Of a stretch of 64,000 bases of DNA, positions 25,801 through 37,700 are shown one piece after another; the stretch's first letter is position 1; the number at the start of each line of letters is the position of its first letter. A program made the translations under genes and the position numbers. The stretch lies in assembly GCA_954871525.1 (NCBI GenBank), contig OX940872.1, positions 27,809,746 to 27,873,745 of the forward strand, given 5' to 3'. Source of the stretch: Parietaria judaica (taxonomy: Eukaryota > Streptophyta > Magnoliopsida > Rosales > Urticaceae). The notes below the pieces were generated by a model. The model was given only the letters and a program-made list of their open reading frames with translations, made no database searches and was not told where the DNA came from.

Positions 25801-27434
25801 TCCATCTCGTGAGACAAAAAACGACACCGCATACAACTACTTACCCTTCTTGAAGCTTGTGATCGAAGATAATCCACACGTATCTGCTCACCACCCATAC
25901 GCTTACCGTTCATGATTCTCAATGCTTGGGAAGCATCTTCTATGTTGAAATACTCAATGAATGCAGTATTTCTATCTCGAAGGAACTTGAAGTCCTCAAT
26001 TCTGCCGAACTTCAGGAATTCCTGTTCTAGAAATTCCTTTGTAATAGAAGGGCTGATTCCACCCACCCATAGATGCTTACAAGGTTTTGCCTGAGAAAAA
26101 ATTATTTATAAGAACCCGAAAAAAAAAATGATTTGCTAATGAATCATGATCTCTTTCTTCTTTATTTTATTTTTTAAGATATAAGGCCTTGATATTTAGC
26201 ACATGCAGAGTGTGTCATCTTCAGTTCATTTGCTTTCACCTATACTTTGACCAATTAAGCATCTCAAGATCTTAATTTTGTTTTCATGTTCAGTATAATT
26301 GTGGTTCCAATATCATCCTAGCAAAGTAAAATTGAAAATGTTAATTTCTTGACATCAAAATGTTTGAGAGACGTTCTTTACTGTCGTTCGAAACAGAGAG
26401 TTTCCTTACTATAGCCATCTGGGACCCTAGATCCAATCAATTCCATCGCTATTTGCTCGGAAAGAGTACAATATTTAAACGAATAGCCTCGTGATAGTGG
26501 TAACTTTGTTGCTGATTTTTTTTATTAATCAAGAAAATTAAGATGTAATACTAATAAAACAAGGAAGCCGAACTACAATGTTAAAAACTTCCGTATCACA
26601 ATGAACTTGTTCGAACATCGTTGATAATCCTAGTTCAGAAGTTACTTCAATGATGGCATCCAAATTTGCACTTGGGTAATTTGTCATTTATTTACACCAC
26701 TACGAGTTACAAACCGCAGCTTAGAGAAATGATCTTTCTCGGAAAAATCATTCAGAGATGACTCGTAAACAAGAGGTCGCAAAGGGTGATTAAACGCAGC
26801 GGATCGCCCATTTTATAATACTTACCCAGAATTTGATATTGATTTAGCAAGTGTAGTCAATAATTCGCAAATCCATAGATTAGATTAGATTTACTACTCG
26901 ACGGTTTTGAAGATTCGAAAGCTCTAATTTAGCTTTCTAAAGAAAATTCTATGGCAGAATCTTCTTGGATTTCTATCTAACAAAGTTCACAAAATTGTAA
27001 TTCTCTTCAGAGGAGAGAAGGGGCGTAATTCAACCATAATAGTAGCAATTAAATAAGCGAAACCAACCGAATTCATAGAAACTGGAGTTTCGAAATAAAA
27101 AATTCAACATAGAGAAACTGAATCGCAAAAGGCTACAGATTTCATCCCAGAGACGAGAACGAACCGGTCGCGCGAACTCGATTTTGATGGCGAATCCGCG
27201 GATGAGCGTGCCTTGCAGGGCCTCCTTGGCGGCCTTGGCGTCCTCAACGCGCTTGAAGAAGACGAAGGCGTAGCTCCGCGACGAGTAGGTCGTGACGCTG
27301 TCGAGCGCGCCGAACCGCGCGAAGACGTTCATGAGCTCGCCGTCGGTGACGTCGGTGGCGAGGTTCCCGACCCAGAGGTTGTTCGACGGCGTCTCCACGT
27401 CGTCCTGCTTGCTGAACTTCGCCGGACGCGCCAT
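22877..27434 (-). CDS. FPA: Flowering-time RNA-binding protein FPA (three RRMs + SPOC)
   Basis: Predicted 915 aa in five exons: 27434-27165, 26090-25845, 25733-25644, 25524-24599, 24092-22877. Exon 1 encodes RRM1 ([16 protein letters not shown]), exon 2 RRM2 ([15 protein letters not shown]) and exon 4 RRM3 ([17 protein letters not shown]), followed by a Pro/Gly/Met-rich linker. The SPOC domain spans exons 4-5, with [44 protein letters not shown] and RLYGVVLK. The tail is Pro/Gln/Asn-rich and ends in a Gln run. In Arabidopsis, FPA directs proximal poly(A)-site choice, including FLC antisense RNA, and promotes flowering in the autonomous pathway. Length, order and exon structure agree with Arabidopsis FPA (about 900 aa). 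Intron 1 is long (about 1.07 kb) and an intron follows the stop codon. Confidence 0.95.
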
Positions 27435-28260
27435 TCCCCGTCGGCGAGGATTCGATTCGGCGGCGGTTAACGAGAAATCGCCGGACGGAGACTCTCGATT
27501 CGATTCGATTGAATTGGATTGGATTCGAATCGGCAAAGTTTGGAGAATTAGGGTTTGATGAGAAAAGGAGGGAAATACGAGGAGCTCTGAAAATGGATAT
27601 GCTTTTGGATTTATCATGAATTTTGTGCTATTTATTTTCTATTTTAAATAAATAAAATAAAAAATATATATTCGATTCGACATTTTAACCGGTTCGAACT
27701 CGAACTCGAACTGTCTTTTGCTAAAAAAAATATATAAATAACTTTTTTAAGAAATATTTGCGGTAGCCGGCAAGGATAGTTTTTAGGTAAACTAAAGAAA
27801 TCGTTAATCGAAATATTTTTTTTATTGAAAATCGATTAAACTGCAAATTGTTTTAAATTGATTAAAGCCGAATGTATTAAAAAAATATTGATATGAAAAC
27901 CGCAACCGCATATCTGTTTATACGTTTTATTACTAAATCCTATTTTTTTCATTATTTCGGTTATATTGTCATACTTAACACGATCTCGAAAATAAATTGT
28001 TATCCACTCTTGTGTTCAACACTTATTTATTTAGCGATACATGTTTAATGATGATGTTGTGGATGGTAAAAACTTGGAACTTATAACAAAGAAACAATAG
28101 TATAGAACTTGTTTTAATTAGTCGTGTTTCGAGTTGATAATTTTGTCACCGCGAGGGGAAGAAAATAGACACTTGAATATGGAAATTGAAATTAATATTA
28201 GTCTCATTTATACTGATAATCACTCAAGAAGAGTTGATATATATATACATATATATATAT
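27435..28260. other. FPA upstream region
   Basis: The FPA leader (GC-rich to about 27560) and its promoter side, then AT-rich DNA. No other gene is recognised. Confidence 0.5.
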
Positions 28261-28708
28261 GCGATAATAGCGACATAAGTCCTCAACCTTTACTCAACTG
28301 GGGCGGTATAGCCCCAACCCCATTTAATAGCGGTATAAGTACCAAAAGATGATTTCCGTCCATATTTGACTAACGGAAGTAGTCAACGTTTGCGTGGTCA
28401 GCTTCTCATCAACATGGACGCCACGTAATCCGACATGTCACCATACACGTCATCCTCGCGTCATCAAATTTAATGCAATCGCCATTAATGTTGCATTAAA
28501 TTTGATGAGGCGAGGATGACATGTATGGTGACATGTCGGATTACGTGGTGTCCACGTTGACGAGAAGCTGACCACGCAAACGTTGACTATTTCCATTAGT
28601 CAAATATGAACGGAAATCATATTTTGGTACTTATACCGCTATTAAATGAGGTTGGGGCTATGCCACCCCAGTTGAGTAAAGGTTGAGGACTTATGCCGCT
28701 ATTATCCC
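28261..28708. mobile_element. 448-bp palindromic (foldback) MITE
   Basis: Two inverted arms of exactly 218 bp (28261-28478 and 28491-28708) flank a 12-base loop (tcgccattaatg). The termini are G(C/G)GATAATAGCG. The element sits inside a (TA)n tract, so the target duplication cannot be read. It has no coding capacity. A half copy lies at 13913-14130. An RNA across it would form a near-perfect hairpin, a typical source of small RNAs. The superfamily is undetermined. Confidence 0.9.
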
Positions 28709-29649
28709 TATATATATATATATATATATATCAAACTTTTATGCTCCAATCCTAGAAGGATATTTAGATTGAAATATGATATTAACATGTTACTCGAATC
28801 CGAAGGAAATAATGAAATTTCAAAGAGCAAATAATTAAATAGTCATATTAAGGAGACAGGTTTTCCTGAAGAAACCATAGACATAACTATTCCAAAATCA
28901 TAGTAGATTATGAGGTACCTGGAATTGAATATAAATGAACTCGAAAGTTGTGTTATTATATTGAATAAATGAGATCGGGAGTTATTAGAAATTGTCGACA
29001 ACATATGTACATACAAATTAGCGCTATATAAATAGAAAAGAAATATAGAAGATCTTGACTTAGTTTGGCCAAATATGAAGACACGATATTGGACAAGTAA
29101 TCCAAAGATTTTGAAAGTGGGCATGCCAGTGGGGTACAAAGATATATGCGAAGTTATATTCAATTAAATTTATGTGAACATTTTGCGAATCTTGGCATTT
29201 AATGTCCTTTAGTGTTGGATATAGTATATATGGCGGTATTAAGTTTATAATATGCGTCTCACAAATATGATCACAATGACTTATGAATTATGTATTCTTA
29301 ATGGATCCCAAAGACCTAAAGAATTAAAAAATCCTAGGATATGTATCAGAGAATTAGTTAAATGCTAAAGATTAATTTGTAGAGAGTGTCCTAGTTACTC
29401 TTTCTACATGCATATCTACATGCATAAGTTTTAATATTTAGAAGCTTCGACGAAAATTTATTATAAGTTTTATGAAGAATGCAAGCCATAAGAATTCTTG
29501 AAGAATTTGTTGAGGCAATGTATTGATTGATAAATTTTGTAATGAGAATAAAAGAGTTAGTAGAACTCTACACGATTTAGAAATATTCATTGAGTACCCA
29601 ATGATTATGGTATTATGAAATATTTTGTTTTAAGTGATGAATCTATTAC
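28709..29649. other. AT-rich degenerate sequence, possibly old copia internal DNA
   Basis: No intact open frame. It may be decayed internal sequence of the copia element that ends at 31229, but I could not identify reverse transcriptase or integrase motifs. Confidence 0.3.
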
Positions 29650-30020
29650 ATTATAGTATCTTTGGAGTACTTGTGTTTTTATGTTGTTTTACAGGTTATC
29701 TATTACATAAGGAGCATTATTGGAGAATGAAGTATATCATTAGAAAATTCTCTCAGTTCACGGAAAAATGCTTTCAATAAAGTGAAAGATTCTATTCAAG
29801 CAATTATTTGGCGGATTTGCTCACTGAGACCGGCTCACAAGATTGGAATGATACAACTCTGAGAAGTCAAATGTTCTTGTCATCAGGGGGAGTAGTATGT
29901 GTTATACTCTTTTTCCTTTACCAAAGTTTTATCCCACATTGGGTTTTCTTGGAAAGGTTTTAACGAGGCAACTTAAATTCTATTATGTGTATTACGATGA
30001 CATTGACATCCAAGGAGGAG
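29650..30020 (+). mobile_element. Degenerate 3' internal end of a Ty1/copia retrotransposon
   Basis: A short translated stretch near 29800-29825 (NYLADLLT) resembles the NLADLFTK motif at the end of copia RNase H. It is followed by AGGGGGAG near 29886 and by a second purine tract, CCAAGGAGGAG, just before the LTR at 30021. The intervening string (TCCCACATTGGGTTTTCTTG) resembles the spacer that many plant copia elements carry before their 3' LTR. The coding part is broken and no 5' LTR was found in the window. Confidence 0.6.
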
Positions 30021-31229
30021 TGTTATAAATACCAAGATTTGGTGGATGTCAATATTAGAGAGTCAACTATAGTCAAGGTTTAAAATGCCGCTTGCCGTTT
30101 TCGTTTCGAATTTTTTGTTTTACGGATATATCGCTTGCCGATGGGTATGTCGATGGGCAAATGGTAAAAAAAGGGCATGTCGTTTACCGGATTTATCGCA
30201 TTTTTCGAATGGGCATACCGCTTGCCGATGGATATGCCGACGGATATTCTGTAAAAAATATTTGAGTATTTAAGCATGATATTTATATAGGTTCAAAACT
30301 ACATATTTAATAAATACAAGACATAATTGTATACAACAAAACACATTTGTAACTTAAATATGTAGGTGAAATGTATAATGTAAAATCACATTATTAGTTG
30401 AAGTGTATAATATTAAGTCAAATTATTATGTGAAGTGAATATGTTAAGTGTGTTATAATAAGTGAATATGCATGTAAATTGTGTATGTATGTTAACAAAT
30501 TTATTATTAGTTGAAGAATATAGTATTATATATTAAGTGTATATGTATGTTAAGTGTATAATATTATTTGAAGTGTATAATATTAAGTTAATTTATTAGG
30601 TGAAGTGTATGTTAAGTGTGAAAGTGTGATATTAGTTGAATAACAAAAGTCCCACATTGATAGATGATAAGAGTTTGGTGATGTTTATATACCAAATATT
30701 ATGGACAAGGGCTTGGGCCCTTAGGGTCATAGGATTTTGCGGATGGGGGAGGACTCAGACAAATGTACTACCACACGCGCGCGCCGCCGCCGGCCGGCCC
30801 GGGACGGGGGCAAAAGTTTAATTGGTATTTTTGCCGAAATCTACCAATAGTTTAATTTTTTTCGAAATTCTAGTCATTTTTCGCCAGTTTTATGAGTAAA
30901 AACGAAAAACGACATTCCTTCGGCGTGCCCATTCGAATTTCGCGGCATTTGGGAAAACGACAGCGACAGGGCACGGATGTCGTTTCGGTAGTCTCCGGAA
31001 AACGAAAATCGGCGCGATTTTCGAGCGAAATTCTCGAAATTTGACACCTTGACTATAGTCACGAATTGTAATATTCCCATTGTAATATTCTCATTTATTA
31101 TGTTTCCTATTATGTATCTCCCTCAGCCCTGTAAATAGAAGTTTTCGGTGCTCATTGTAACTCACTCTCAAGGCAATAATACTCTCTATTTCCCTCTCTC
31201 GCAATCTCTTTTGTTTGTAGTTTATAACA
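30021..31229 (+). mobile_element. Copia 3' LTR, split by a nested hAT-like element
   Basis: Begins TGTTATAAAT directly after the polypurine tract and ends TTATAACA at 31229, so the ends form the inverted TGTTATAA/TTATAACA pair. With the insertion at 30074-31051 removed (and one target copy dropped), the LTR would be about 220 bp, with a TATA-like TGTAAATAG near 31128. Confidence 0.8.
30074..31051. mobile_element. hAT-like non-autonomous DNA transposon (978 bp) inside the copia LTR
   Basis: The ends are CAAGGTTTAAA and the complement of CAAGGTGTCAAA. It is flanked by a perfect 8-bp duplication, ACTATAGT (30066-30073 and 31052-31059), the size hAT elements make. The subterminal parts are rich in TTGCCG and CGATGG-type motifs. 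There is no transposase. The centre holds AT-rich imperfect repeats and then an abrupt GC-rich patch (about 30700-30810) that may be a further nested fragment. Confidence 0.85.
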
Positions 31230-32077
31230 AAAATAAATATTTACTTAATTTATTTATTTATTTTTTCTACATTTCCCTTGTGAACCCTTTGAAAAATATA
31301 TCTAAAATTTTATGACGAATCAAAAGCACACATTTATAACAATGAGAATTGAGTCTTAGTAAATTATTCATCAAAATACCCAAACTCAAGGTTCCAAATG
31401 CCACAAAATGGCAAACGCATTGCAAGTTTAATTTACAGGTATACCTCGAGCTCAATGAGTTGATCGATGGGATTTCATAAGATTTTTAGTAAGCTGATGA
31501 ATAGACCACAAAACTGATATGGTTTACCGTACATATTCTTATAACAGTACTAGAAAGAGATATATTAGTGAGGTATGTAAGTTTTATAAATAAATTTAAG
31601 TAACAAATTATAAAGTTTTGGCCTTTGGGGTTTATATGAGTTTATAAGGGTTATTATGCAATTTTATGTGGTTTACTTGCATTTTTATTTTTATTTGCGA
31701 TTTTAGTAAAATAACAATCTAGTGTGGCATTATACGAGTAAAATGACGTATTTTACAACGTGATCAAGATTCATAATACAAATCACATCATTACACCATC
31801 AAATCAATTCTCATGTGAGAATTCTTAGGCGATAAACAATGTAAAATAATATGATATATAATTAAGTGATTTATATTATAATATGATCATATTAACAAAA
31901 TCAATGAAGACAAACAAGAAGGGCAAATCCATAAACTGTGTCTCGAACCATTTAAAAGTTTAGAACCATTTATTTATTTATTAATGAATGGCCATCTTCA
32001 CAAAAAGAAAGAATATTTATTCCCATGTTACTTAAGACTAGAGTGCACTTTATATATATATATATATGAGTACCGAG
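31230..32077. other. AT-rich spacer between transposons
   Basis: No gene and no clear repeat structure apart from a (TA)n run near 32051-32067. Confidence 0.5.
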
Positions 32078-33874
32078 CAAGGATTTTGAATACCGTTTTT
32101 GCCGATAAATCGTTTGCCGTTATCGACGGATTAATCGATTGCCGATGGATTTATCGATGGAAAACCTATAAAATTTATCGTTTGCCGTTACCGAAACTTA
32201 TCGAACTTATCGATGGATTAATTGGTTATCGATAGATTTATCGATGGAAAACTTATAAAATATTTTCATATATATTTTCATACATAAATATTTTCATAAC
32301 ATAAAACTAAATGTACTTTTTCTGCAATAATTGAAAAACGTCAAATTACAAAACAAATAATTTCAGAATCACAGTATCAGAATTATATACAATGATACGA
32401 AATGAAGTTACATATAAAAAATGAAAAAATAGCTCAATTTAAGCAATTTCCAAAAATATTTACTTTTGCCGCAATAAGGTTGCAATTCGGGAAAACGTCA
32501 AATTAAAAAATAATTATTTCAACCTCACATTTTATAAGTTATACAAAATCTTATAAAATGATTCGATTTTCGCGATAATCGAGCGATAATCGAACGATTA
32601 ATCGCTGAAAACCACTTCTCGATAACTTATCTCCTCTAATCGTTATATTTTTATACTTATCGCGATTTTTCTATTCGAAAAGCAAGTTACTTATCTATCA
32701 AACTTATCAAGTGTATTTTCTCGAAAAGCAAGCTACTTTTTGGTCAAAAACGATAAATCAACCTTGGAATAAATTTTTCTTTTTTTTGCGGCAGAAGTTC
32801 CAACTTCTTTTAATTTCGAAATTTAATGTATTTTTAGGGTTTTTTTTAGTAGATCTTTAGTGTTTTGATGTTTAAATGTTGTATATGTATGAATCATGTC
32901 AATTTTTCACATTTTTATTCTATATTTGTAGTAGTTACTTAGAAAGCTACTAGGTTGAATGAAAGTTAAACTTTGAGTTTCATATTAGTTTAATTATACA
33001 TTTTACGTTTTGAATCAAATGTTGTTGTTGAAATTGTTTTTTTTTTTTTTTAAAGTATATGATGGAATATAGATGAATCAAGATGGTTTGTGTGATTTTT
33101 ATTGAATTTTTGCAGATTTTGGTTAAATTTAAGGGTTTATGCAAATTATTTCTAATCGCGACAAAAGTACCAATTTTCCTAAAAATATTGAATTTGAGAT
33201 ATATTTTTTTTTTCTGTAATTTCATTTTGTAACATTGTATATAATTAGGAAACTATTAGTTTGACATAATTATTTTTGTAATTGATGTCTTTCTGAATTA
33301 TGACCTTATTGCGGCAAAAGTACATATTTTTGAAAATTAGTTAAGTTAAGCTAGTTAGTCTATTTTTTTTTTATGTAAAATCATTTTATAACATTGTATA
33401 TAACTTAGAAAATTTGAGATTGACATAATTATTTCTAATTCAACATTTTCCCGAATTGCAACCTTATTGCGGGAAAAGTAAATATTTTTTTTTTGAAATT
33501 GGTCAAATTGAGCTATTTCTTCGTTTTTTTTATGTAACTTTATTTTGTAACATTTTATATAATTCTGATACTGTGATTCTGACATAATTTGTTTTGTAAT
33601 TTGACGTTTTTCAATTATTAAGGAAAATATACATTTAGTATTTTATGTTATAAAAAAAATATTTTATGTATGAATATATATATATGAAAATATTTTATAA
33701 GTTTTCCATCGATAAATCTATCGATAAGCGATTAATCCATCGATAAGTTCGATAAGTTTCGGTAACGGCAAACGATAAATTTTATAGGTTTTCCATCGAT
33801 AAATTCATCGGCAAACGATTACTCCGTCAATAACGGCAAACGATTTATCGGCAAAAACGGCATTCAAATCCTTG
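32078..33874. mobile_element. 1.8-kb foldback element with long inverted arms
   Basis: The left end CAAGGATTTTGAATACCG and the complement of the right end (CAAGGATTTGAATGCCG) begin inverted arms that stay alignable for about 500 bp each. Both contain TTTTTGCCGATAAATCG and the repeated TTATCGATGGA motif. The centre is AT-rich and non-coding. The CAAGG termini recall hAT elements, but I could not find a matching target duplication next to the ends. Confidence 0.75.
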
Positions 33875-34721
33875 TATCAAACTATTGAGTACGCTATGCG
33901 CAGTTAAGAAAAACTACATGGTCGTTGTCCAAGCTATGCGCAGTAAAATCAACATGTGTTCGTTTTTGACTTCTGTAATAGGGTTACAATGACCCTTTTG
34001 TTCGAGTTAGAGGATGTTGTAATCTATTTTGTCGGACAATAAGTAAATGTGGTTGCACATGAACTTAGCTCGCGCCTCATGTTTTTACCATGATTGTACC
34101 ATGTGGCCATTTTTAGCGGATAATTTCTTCTTTAAAAATAAATAAAAAGTTCGTAGTAAACAATTGTGAGAGAAGAGAAAATTAATCGAAAACGACAGAG
34201 TTTTAATGTTAGCGAGTTTTGCCGCTATTCTTAATAATCATTTATGTATGTATGCTCGATGTGGACGGAATTGATGTCACTTTCTAACAACCTTGATCAA
34301 AAGAGAATTTCTGAATCCATAGAATAACGACCCACCTCATTTTTGGACCCCACTTTCCTCTACCTAAATCCTACTCACAGATACAATTTTTCTTTTTCAA
34401 TCTCTCATTAAATTTATATTAAATAAAGAAAACAAAATTAAATAATTAAGAGGAAGGAAAAAAACATATTGTGAAGTCAAAACACATTGGAAAGTTCATT
34501 CTTTTCACATTCGAACAAGGATATGAAGACAAAATGAAGCAGTCTTGGGCCTTTTTTGTACTGGTTTTAAAAGTTGCGGGGTGAAAGTAGCATTTTCCAA
34601 AAGTTGGAGTGCAAGAAAAAATATTTAATGATTCCCCGCCAAACCTCACGATCTCAATAAACTGAAAAAGCACCTTTTTCTTTCATTTTCTTTCACTTTC
34701 TCGGGAAAATACAGAGAGAGA
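33875..34721. other. Upstream region of the SDR-reticulon gene
   Basis: Presumed promoter and leader. No other gene is seen. The leader just before the ATG at 34722 is CT/GA-rich. Confidence 0.5.
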
Positions 34722-37700
34722 ATGGTGGTCGGCGACGAGAACGACGACGATATCCTCCGGGAATCGTTCCACGGGAGCCGGACGTGCGTGGTTCTCGGCG
34801 GTCGAGGCTTCATCGGGCGATCACTCGTGCTCAGGCTTCTCCACCTCCGCAACTGGATCGTCCGAGTCGCCGATTCCGCTCACTCGCTCCGCCTCGACCC
34901 GCCCGAGCAAGACTCGCCCCTCCCCGACGCTCTCGCCTCCGGCCGCGCCTCCTTTCACCACGTCGATGTCGGCGACAAGTCTCTGCTCGTCGATGGTGAT
35001 TTCGTTTCCCAGCAATCGCGTTTTAGAATTTCTTTTTCCCGTTCGATCCAGTTTTGATCTGCAGAGTTCAGTTCAATTTTCAGTAGAATTGGACATTTGA
35101 AGTTACATCAGGATCATCAACCTCTTACGATTCTTCATTTCATTTTTCGCTTTCGCGTTCTATCTCGAAATGAAAAATTGAAATTGTTTTATTGCCATTG
35201 TGATTAGATTGAGAATATGTCTGGTTGCTTTTTCAATTGTGTAAGTTTTCGAAGAACGAAACAAAGGAGAAAGCTTTGGAAAAAGCAGTGTCACTGAGTT
35301 TTAGTTCTGAAAAAGGTGGAAAATTATGAAGAGAAGCTAACTTTGGATATGCACATTTCTTTGATTGTTTTGTAGCTCTTCAAGGTTCGTGTGTCGTGTT
35401 CTATATTGATGACGATCTATACACCGACGACTTTTATCTAAACTACATGAGGATTGTTCAAGGTAAGCATGGCATATGGAGATTGGTTTCAGATTTGCAT
35501 TAAAATAATATGTGAAGTCGAATGATGATATTTTGAACTTATGCTTTTTTAGGTGCAAAAAATGTCATAAACGCTTGTCGTGAGTGTAAAGTTAGAAGGC
35601 TAATATATAATAGTTCCAGTGATGTAGTTTGCGACGGCTTACACGATATACTCAACGGAGATGAATCATTACCATACCCGCAGAGAGTATGTAATTACAT
35701 TTACATTTTCATGTGTTCAGTTGAGCATTCGTTAACTTTCGGATCAATGTTGCTATGCTTCGTTTGTTACAGTTCGAACGCAGCTTTAACGAACTCAAGG
35801 CCGAAGCAGAAGCACTTATCCTGTTTGCGAACAGCATTGATGGCCTTTTGACATGTGCAATTCGTCCTTGTAATGTTTTTGGACCCGGAGACACAGATCT
35901 CGTGCCGTTTATTGTGAACTTGGCTAGATCCAGTTTGACTAAGGTTTGAACTCAGTCTTTTGTTCCATTTTATTTACTTTTCTGAAAACTCTTTGAACAT
36001 TACATGATAAGAGCATCTGAATCTGATCTAATAATATATCACTAAATGTATAGTCACGTAACATGTCAAACTAGGCTATGTCTTCATCATTGGTCTTATT
36101 GTTTCTTCTTGCTCTTTAAATTGTTTGCAATCTTTTTCCTTCGGCACTCAAAGTTGCTTCTACAAATATTATTTTTCTTAAAGTAACAAGGTTGTCGTTT
36201 CAGATTGCTCTAGGAAGTGGTGTAAACATTTCAGAATTTACCTTTGTTGAGAATGTCGCTCATGCCCATATATGTGCGGAGGAATCTCTAGATTTTCAGA
36301 CGGCTTTTGTAGCTGGAAAGGTACTTGAGCTCTTGATCTCTTGATCTTTGCATATTTTGTAGGCTTTTTGTCTTGTGCCTCAACTAAGGACTTTTTTTAA
36401 CTATGCCCCATCATTGATTTGTAGGCTTTTTTCATATCTAATCTTGATCCAATGAACTTCCGGGACTTTTCATTCCTTATAATAGGAGGCTTGGGCTATC
36501 AAAGGTAAGCAATCTCTATCCTGTAGGTGGAGTTGTTGAACATTTTTCTCACGAGTGCTGTTTTATTGACATTGATATTCTGATAGGAACCAATACCAAA
36601 ACGTAATGTTAAGAACATGTAAGCCGACGGTATTCACCAAGGCGATGATCACCGGCTACTTTATTGCTATAAATGAAATAAACAATCGAATGTTCATTTA
36701 AGAACAATGTCAAAGCTCTCCAAAAGATGTCTTGAGTCAATGGACAAAAAAACAAACATGCCTCCTCCACTAGACGTAGGTGCCTAAAGGAACACATACC
36801 ATATCGATATAAATAACGATCAGCATCAGTTTATACTAATCTTGAGCCTTCCTCTTCTTTCGATAACACGTAATTATTGCAGATGTATCATGCTCAGAAC
36901 TGCTCGTGTATATTTTACATTCTTTGCACCTAAGTTGATTTTGTTTTGATTGCAGACCAGTACTTAAACTTCCCGGAAGCATGGTATGGCATATTATCGT
37001 GTTCATGAAGTGGATGCACAGAAAATGGGGCTTTTCTAAACTCAACCATTTTGTGTGTCGTTATAGTCAACTAGCATTAAATTCCGCAACTTTCAGTTGT
37101 TCGGAAGCTCAGAAACATTTTGGATACGCACCAGTGGTCTCCCTTAAGGTAGGCTATGTTCATGCATTTGGGGTCTTATCACTTATGTTCATCTTTGATC
37201 ATAATCAGGTTACTTGAGACTTGAGAGTCTCTGATTTATAATTTTAAATAGATGGATAATATGCCTCAGTAATGATTTTTGTGGTTGAATTACTTGAGAG
37301 TCTCTTTTTTTCTATGTTTTTTTTTTTTGTTAATTATATATCATGTGCCATCTCTTCTTAGAATTTGATTTAGTACTATTTTTTGTGTCAAGTAAACTCT
37401 GATGTTAAATGTTGCTAATGGCATAAATTTTTACGAATATAACTCCGCAAAAATAGTGTTTAGTGTTAGAAAATTATAGTAATATCAAAAGCTACACGCT
37501 ATTGAATTTTGTTGGGTACAGACTGAGTTTGCCTGTTGCTGAACATGCAGGAAGGTGTTTTACTGACTATCAAATCATTTCCTTATTTAGCAAATGACAT
37601 GTCCTACTCGAGATACATTGATTGTGACAAACCATCAAAAGTCGAACAACTTTTAGGCGGTGGAAACGGTGCGATTTTAAGAATTCCTCGCAAGTTTAAT

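Noticed and set aside
28134..28352. 72-codon frame entering the hairpin MITE
   Set aside because: It crosses the MITE boundary and a TA microsatellite; not a gene.
32071..33893. GAGTAC on both sides of the 1.8-kb foldback element as a target duplication
   Set aside because: On the right side it lies about 12 bases beyond the inverted terminus, so it cannot be a duplication flanking the observed ends.
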